The notes under the pieces are model-generated. The model saw only the letters and a program-made list of their open reading frames with translations. It did not search any database and had not been told where the DNA came from. Of a DNA stretch of 15,638 bases, positions 13,367-15,638 are shown in pieces (the stretch's first letter is position 1; the number at the start of each line of letters is the position of its first letter). A program made the translations under genes and the position numbers. Origin of the DNA: Fidelibacterota bacterium (lineage in GTDB: Bacteria > Marinisomatota > Marinisomatia > Marinisomatales > TCS55); the NCBI GenBank assembly GCA_002725545.1, contig PBPW01000118.1, forward strand, positions 1 to 15,638, in the 5' to 3' direction.

Positions 13367-13654
13367 TTGTCTACGTTTAGGCAGTCTTCAGCAAGGACAT
13401 ACGAGATGTTTTATGATGTGGACAGGAAAACAATAAAAGTAAGGCGAGAGGATTTTGAGTTTTATATAAAGGGGATAAAGGCAAAAGCGTTTACCCCCTT
13501 TGCTTGGGACAACGAAAAGGCAAGGGCATATACAGGGCTTTCCCCTGACCAACTAATGTTTATAAAAGTAAATTTTAGAGAATTGGCAAGAGAGTATAAC
13601 TTTGATATGGCTAGTCAAGAGTTCAAATCTATTGACAAAAAGGAAACAAAATAA
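13367..13654 (+). CDS. 95-residue basic hypothetical protein (TTG start)
   Basis: I favour the TTG at 13367 because AAGAAAGGA lies 4 nt upstream, overlapping the end of the preceding gene. The in-frame ATGs at 13295 and 13301 would overlap that gene by about 70 bases and have no ribosome-binding site, but they would give a longer Lys/Arg-rich start. The body contains TYEMFYDVDRKTIKVRREDF, then FTPFAWDNEKARAYTGLSPD and QLMFIKVNFRELAREYNF, suggesting an alpha/beta fold. No known family is recognised. Confidence 0.65.
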   Translation: MSTFRQSSARTYEMFYDVDRKTIKVRREDFEFYIKGIKAKAFTPFAWDNEKARAYTGLSPDQLMFIKVNFRELAREYNFDMASQEFKSIDKKETK

Positions 13655-13685
13655 TAATATAATAAATAGAAAGGAGAAAGAAAGA

Positions 13686-13823
13686 ATGGAAATTATAGCG
13701 ATAACGTTTGGAGTGTTTGGGGTAGGGTTTTGGCTAGGAGTTTTGGTGCAGAGATTAGCATTTAAAGACAATAGTAAAAGCTATTCAGCAAACCAAGAAA
13801 AAATAAAAGAAAGGAATAAATAG
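13686..13823 (+). CDS. 45-residue single-pass membrane protein
   Basis: ATG 13686 is preceded by AGAAAGGAGAAAGAAAG; the same frame is open further upstream but without a site. A Gly-rich hydrophobic segment (IIAITFGVFGVGFWLGVLV, about residues 3-21) is followed by a polar, basic tail ending in KIKERNK. The GxxxG-like spacing would suit helix packing. Its stop abuts the next ATG directly. It is the third tiny membrane protein in the window. Confidence 0.68.
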   Translation: MEIIAITFGVFGVGFWLGVLVQRLAFKDNSKSYSANQEKIKERNK

Positions 13824-14006
13824 ATGTCAAACAAAAAATATCTTTTTGATTTAGACACTATTCATACTTGTATATTATTAAACGCTTATCAAGTGATAGT
13901 TAAAAACAATGAAGCAGAGGAAGAAATAATAAAACCTGTTGTTCAAAACATTGCAGACATTGTTTGTGCACACTTGAAGCATTGGAAGGATACAGAGCAA
14001 GTATGA
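13824..14006 (+). CDS. 60-residue acidic hypothetical protein
   Basis: The ATG directly follows the previous TAG, with AAAGGAATAAATAG upstream. The protein is helical (LDTIHTCILLNAYQVIVKNN, then EEEIIKPVVQNIADIVCAHL) with a Cys/His scatter (H14, C16, C48, H50) that might be incidental. Its stop overlaps the next start as ATGA. I do not recognise it. Confidence 0.68.
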   Translation: MSNKKYLFDLDTIHTCILLNAYQVIVKNNEAEEEIIKPVVQNIADIVCAHLKHWKDTEQV

Positions 14007-14128
14007 TACCTAAAGAAGACAGATGGAGATGGATAGAAATGAAAATAAATTCTATCTTTTGGGACATACAATTAATAAAAGAAAAACTAGAAATAAAAGA
14101 AAGAGAAAGTGAAGATGAAATTAACTAA
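14003..14128 (+). CDS. 41-residue Trp-rich helical peptide
   Basis: ATGA overlap with the upstream stop; AAGGA and CAGAGCAAG lie within the upstream gene. The peptide has three Trp in its first half (DRWRWIEMKINSIFW) and a charged helix (LIKEKLEIKEREESE-like). The pattern suggests a short helical hairpin or dimer. It overlaps the following gene by 14 bases. The position in a chain of overlapping genes supports that it is real. Confidence 0.55.
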   Translation: MIPKEDRWRWIEMKINSIFWDIQLIKEKLEIKERESEDEIN

Positions 14129-14282
14129 AAATGAATGGAAGTTTGTAAGGCATTTGTCAGACACGTTTGATGAATTTACATCAATAGAAGACTATACAGG
14201 GTATAGTATAGGCGAGATGTATAAGGTGGTAGACCCTGAAGGGTTTAGTAAAAAGATGGAGGAGTGGTTTGCAAATGAGTAG
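14115..14282 (+). CDS. 55-residue hypothetical protein
   Basis: The ATG lies within the end of the upstream gene after GAAAGTGAAG. The protein starts MKLTKNEWKFVRHLSDTFDE, then SIEDYTGYSIGEMYKVVDPE, and ends MEEWFANE. It reads like a compact helical protein and is acidic. Its end carries the GGAGGAG site for the following gene and overlaps it by 8 bases, again indicating coupled translation. No family is recognised. Confidence 0.6.
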   Translation: MKLTKNEWKFVRHLSDTFDEFTSIEDYTGYSIGEMYKVVDPEGFSKKMEEWFANE

Positions 14283-14484
14283 ATACATAGATACAGAATC
14301 TATAGAGTTTCAAAACTATATGAGAAACGCTATTGCAGATGCTCTTAATGAGTATCTTGGAGAAGTGGCAGAACTCTTGCACGAAGTAATAACTAGACAA
14401 ACAAAAGCTTATGATTTTTTGAGTAACACTCTTGCACGAGACATAGTAGAAAGAATGGAGGACAAATTTGACAAAAGCAGTTAA
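14275..14484 (+). CDS. 69-residue acidic helical protein
   Basis: I chose ATG 14275, 10 nt after GGAGGAG; a TTG two codons upstream is possible but only 4 nt from that site. The protein is helical throughout (EFQNYMRNAIADALNEYLGE, then VAELLHEVITRQTKAYDFLS) with a C-terminal NTLARDIVERMED. The heptad-like pattern suggests a dimer or bundle. It overlaps the next gene by 17 bases. Confidence 0.68.
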   Translation: MSRYIDTESIEFQNYMRNAIADALNEYLGEVAELLHEVITRQTKAYDFLSNTLARDIVERMEDKFDKSS

Positions 14485-14776
14485 GTGGTTCCCTGAAGAT
14501 TCAGGGGCAATGCAACCAAGAAGCAGAGCAAAGAAAGGTGGAGAAATAGTATTCTGTGCTTTTTGCCAATGTGGAATATATGTTACTGACTTTGGATATG
14601 GTTTAGTAACCCAAGTGGAGTGCCCTAATTGTTTTAGAGTTCTTCAAAAAAACCAACTTGTGTTAGACCTGTTAAAATGGAGAACTTATAATGGTCTTGA
14701 AGTAAACCATGTAGGGAACATCAAGGTAGATGAGACCCTGATGGAAACAGGTACCCAAGCTTGGTATAAAAAATAA
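14468..14776 (+). CDS. 102-residue zinc-ribbon protein (TTG start), last gene of the operon
   Basis: GGAGGA ends about 4 nt before the TTG at 14468, and no ATG is suitably placed until 14510. C30/C33 (CAFC, with C35 adjacent) and C52/C55 (CPNC) are spaced like a zinc ribbon, with strand-forming residues between (IYVTDFGYGLVTQVE). The rest is mixed and ends in GTQAWYKK. Zinc ribbons of this type often bind nucleic acids, but the role here is unknown. A strong hairpin 8 bases after the stop closes the unit. Confidence 0.74.
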   Translation: MTKAVKWFPEDSGAMQPRSRAKKGGEIVFCAFCQCGIYVTDFGYGLVTQVECPNCFRVLQKNQLVLDLLKWRTYNGLEVNHVGNIKVDETLMETGTQAWYKK

Positions 14777-14784
14777 TCAAATAA

Positions 14785-14811
14785 GGCAGGGCCCCCCCTC
14801 AATGCCCTGCC
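14785..14811 (+). terminator. Terminator-like hairpin after the operon
   Basis: An 8-bp GC stem GGCAGGGC/GCCCTGCC with an 11-nt loop follows the last gene by 8 bases. There is no T-run directly behind it, so it is not a textbook intrinsic terminator. Its arm sequence GCCCTGC reappears as the 5' arm of the cassette hairpins at 15328 and 15553 downstream. Confidence 0.5.
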
Positions 14812-14907
14812 AAGCCCTTGTATGAAGATTCACATACACATTACAAGTTTTATATTAATAATAACAATAACATTCTTATTAATTGTAAAACTTTTTTTAT
14901 TTAAAAA

Positions 14908-14961
14908 TTGAGACTAAGTCTCAAAGATAGCCTTATTATTGATACACAGTCTCAAAGATAG
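14908..14961. promoter_or_regulatory. Operator: perfect palindrome TTGAGACTAAGTCTCAA plus half-site repeat
   Basis: A perfect 8-1-8 palindrome occupies 14908-14924. Its right half with flank (AGTCTCAAAGATAG, 14917-14930) is repeated exactly at 14948-14961, 31 bp further, about three helical turns. The same palindrome with one mismatch is at 6730. The arrangement suggests cooperative binding of a dimeric regulator upstream of the promoter at 14996. Confidence 0.65.
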
Positions 14962-14995
14962 TGCCAAAAGACACCCCTAAATTAGCCCATTGCCC

Positions 14996-15024
14996 TTGAC
15001 AAGGTTTGTCGCATAGTGTATAAT
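14996..15024 (+). promoter_or_regulatory. Consensus sigma-70 promoter, TTGACA-17-TATAAT
   Basis: Perfect -35 (14996-15001) and perfect -10 (15019-15024) with optimal 17-bp spacing, the best promoter in the window. The leader continues about 60 nt to the ATG at 15094 and includes the boxA-like sequence. A promoter this strong under an operator is normally repressed or activated on cue. Confidence 0.88.
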
Positions 15025-15057
15025 GTTAACGAGGGTAGAAAAAAAACTAACTCTTTT

Positions 15058-15076
15058 GAACATTGAAAACTGAATA
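15058..15076 (+). promoter_or_regulatory. boxA-like leader element GAACATTGAAAACTGAATA
   Basis: It matches the 6855 element at 18 of 19 positions and likewise sits just before a strong ribosome-binding site (AAAGGAGGG). TTGAAAACTGAA closely resembles boxA sequences of Bacillota rRNA operons, where NusB/NusE assemble antitermination complexes. The functional assignment is inferred. Confidence 0.5.
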
Positions 15077-15093
15077 AAGAAAGGAGGGTTCTT

Positions 15094-15294
15094 ATGAACA
15101 GGAAGCAGATAGTTCGTAAGCTGAAAGCTACGAACAAGCTAACTTTCATGTGTACGTTTTGTTTTAGTTATCTACAAGTAACTAAAAATCATTTTTGCAA
15201 CGAAGCTTTAGAAATTGATGGAGTTATCCACCCAAAGATGATTAAAGATATGAGGAAAGAATATCTTAAGAAACAAAAAGCAGGTTTGCTGTAA
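15094..15294 (+). CDS. 66-residue basic putative metal-binding protein
   Basis: AAAGGAGGG precedes the ATG by 7 nt. The protein is basic with C20/C23 (CTFC) followed by H33 and C35 (HFC), which could complete a CxxC-x9-HxC metal site. The first 16 residues (MNRKQIVRKLKATNKL) and last 18 are basic helices. It opens a new transcription unit with the strongest promoter in the window, so it is probably produced in quantity. Function is unrecognised. Confidence 0.75.
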   Translation: MNRKQIVRKLKATNKLTFMCTFCFSYLQVTKNHFCNEALEIDGVIHPKMIKDMRKEYLKKQKAGLL

Positions 15295-15304
15295 CAACTG
15301 AATA

Positions 15305-15367
15305 TGGAACATTAAATTAAAACAACTGCCCTGCTGAAAGGCAGGGCACAAGAAAAAGGAAAAAGTT
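15305..15367 (+). repeat. Intergenic hairpin/RBS cassette, copy 7 (short form, altered stem)
   Basis: The lead-in GGAACATTAAATTAAAACAA is that of copies 3 and 5, but the hairpin is now GCCCTGC-TGAAAG-GCAGGGC (15328-15347). Both arms changed together, so pairing is conserved. ATG 20 nt later. Confidence 0.83.
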
Positions 15368-15544
15368 ATGAACAGGTTTCAGATTACTATTAGTTCAGAT
15401 AAGATAGAAGCTATTGCAAGTTTTCAGGAGTTCTTAGACAGAAATGTCTTTGCTCAAAAAATGCTTTATCATGTTTGCATAGATAATGACTTTGAAGATT
15501 CAAAAGAATATGGGGATTATCTAAGCAACCCTGAACAACAATAA
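15368..15544 (+). CDS. 58-residue small protein, paralog of the 7249 gene
   Basis: AGAAAAAGGAAAAAGTT precedes the ATG. The layout is strand, helix, strand (FQITISSDKIEAIASFQEFL, then YHVCIDNDFED), as in the 56-residue protein at 7249. Presence of the same small family in both operons, each next to a cassette, suggests that gene plus cassette move or duplicate as a unit. Function is unknown. Confidence 0.7.
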   Translation: MNRFQITISSDKIEAIASFQEFLDRNVFAQKMLYHVCIDNDFEDSKEYGDYLSNPEQQ

Positions 15545-15591
15545 AAACAACTGCCCTGCTGAAAGGCAGGGCATACAGAAAGGATTAAATA
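15545..15591 (+). repeat. Intergenic hairpin/RBS cassette, copy 8 (minimal, altered stem)
   Basis: Only AAAACAACT remains of the lead-in before GCCCTGC-TGAAAG-GCAGGGC (15553-15572), then ACAGAAAGG, with the ATG 19 nt after the hairpin. Confidence 0.8.
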
Positions 15592-15638
15592 ATGATTAGG
15601 CTTAAAAAGGTTAAATCTAATATATTCGATTTTGAATA
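15592..15638 (+). CDS. Start of a further small gene (3' partial)
   Basis: ATG at standard distance from CAGAAAGGATTAAATA after cassette copy 8. Only 15 residues are visible (MIRLKKVKSNIFDFE) before the window ends. Nothing can be said of its function. Confidence 0.55.
   Translation, partial: MIRLKKVKSNIFDFE

Larger units (their letters stand above)
14777..15093 (+). other. 317-bp control region between two operons
   Basis: No gene is seen. It holds the hairpin at 14785; an imperfect dyad CTTGTA/TACAAG (14817-14847) enclosing an alternative TGTATG/CATACA pairing; A/T-rich sequence; the operator palindrome and its half-site repeat; the promoter; and the boxA-like leader of the 15094 gene. 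Confidence 0.6.

Overview
The window is a very A-rich, low-GC segment in which every well-supported gene lies on the + strand. It looks like part of a phage, phage-plasmid or other large extrachromosomal element of a Bacillota-type (Firmicutes) host. The reasons are AAAGGA(GG) ribosome-binding sites, sigma-70 type TTGACA promoters, occasional TTG starts, boxA-like leader sequences of the Bacillota rRNA type, and dense packing of very small genes with overlapping starts and stops. No replication, structural, integrase or resistance gene is recognisable, so the exact class of element stays open.

Region 1 (1-5733): four large-to-small, highly charged genes in one operon (the first cut by the window edge), followed by a 31-residue membrane peptide. 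The four proteins have unrelated low-complexity Lys/Glu-rich N-terminal parts of very different length, but their C-terminal parts can be aligned with each other by eye. They appear to be a tandem family carrying a shared C-terminal module and basic tails.

Region 2 (5734-6889): 1.15 kb without a convincing gene. It is extremely A-rich, with four exact copies of AAATGACGCTTT in two orientations, a 23-bp direct repeat, CCATTAAAA repeats and one GC-richer island. It may be a replication or partition region. It ends in an operator-like palindrome, a promoter and a boxA-like leader.

Region 3 (6890-14776): an operon-like run of about 27 mostly small genes. Six of them are preceded by the same intergenic cassette: a conserved A-rich lead-in, a GCCCCTC/GAGGGGC hairpin and a conserved ribosome-binding site 19-25 nt later. 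Several gene pairs are paralogous, and several 3' ends look like recombination or deletion scars. An internal promoter precedes an excisionase-like HTH gene at 11118. The middle holds a 404-residue membrane-anchored coiled-coil protein with a Cys4 motif, and the end is a chain of overlapping genes closed by a hairpin.

Region 4 (14777-15638): a second control region with the same operator palindrome, a textbook promoter (TTGACA-17-TATAAT) and the same boxA-like leader. A new unit follows in which the intergenic hairpins have changed stem to GCCCTGC/GCAGGGC while keeping position and context. The shared operator and leader suggest that the units starting at 6890 and 15094 are controlled together, possibly with transcription antitermination through the hairpin-studded operon.
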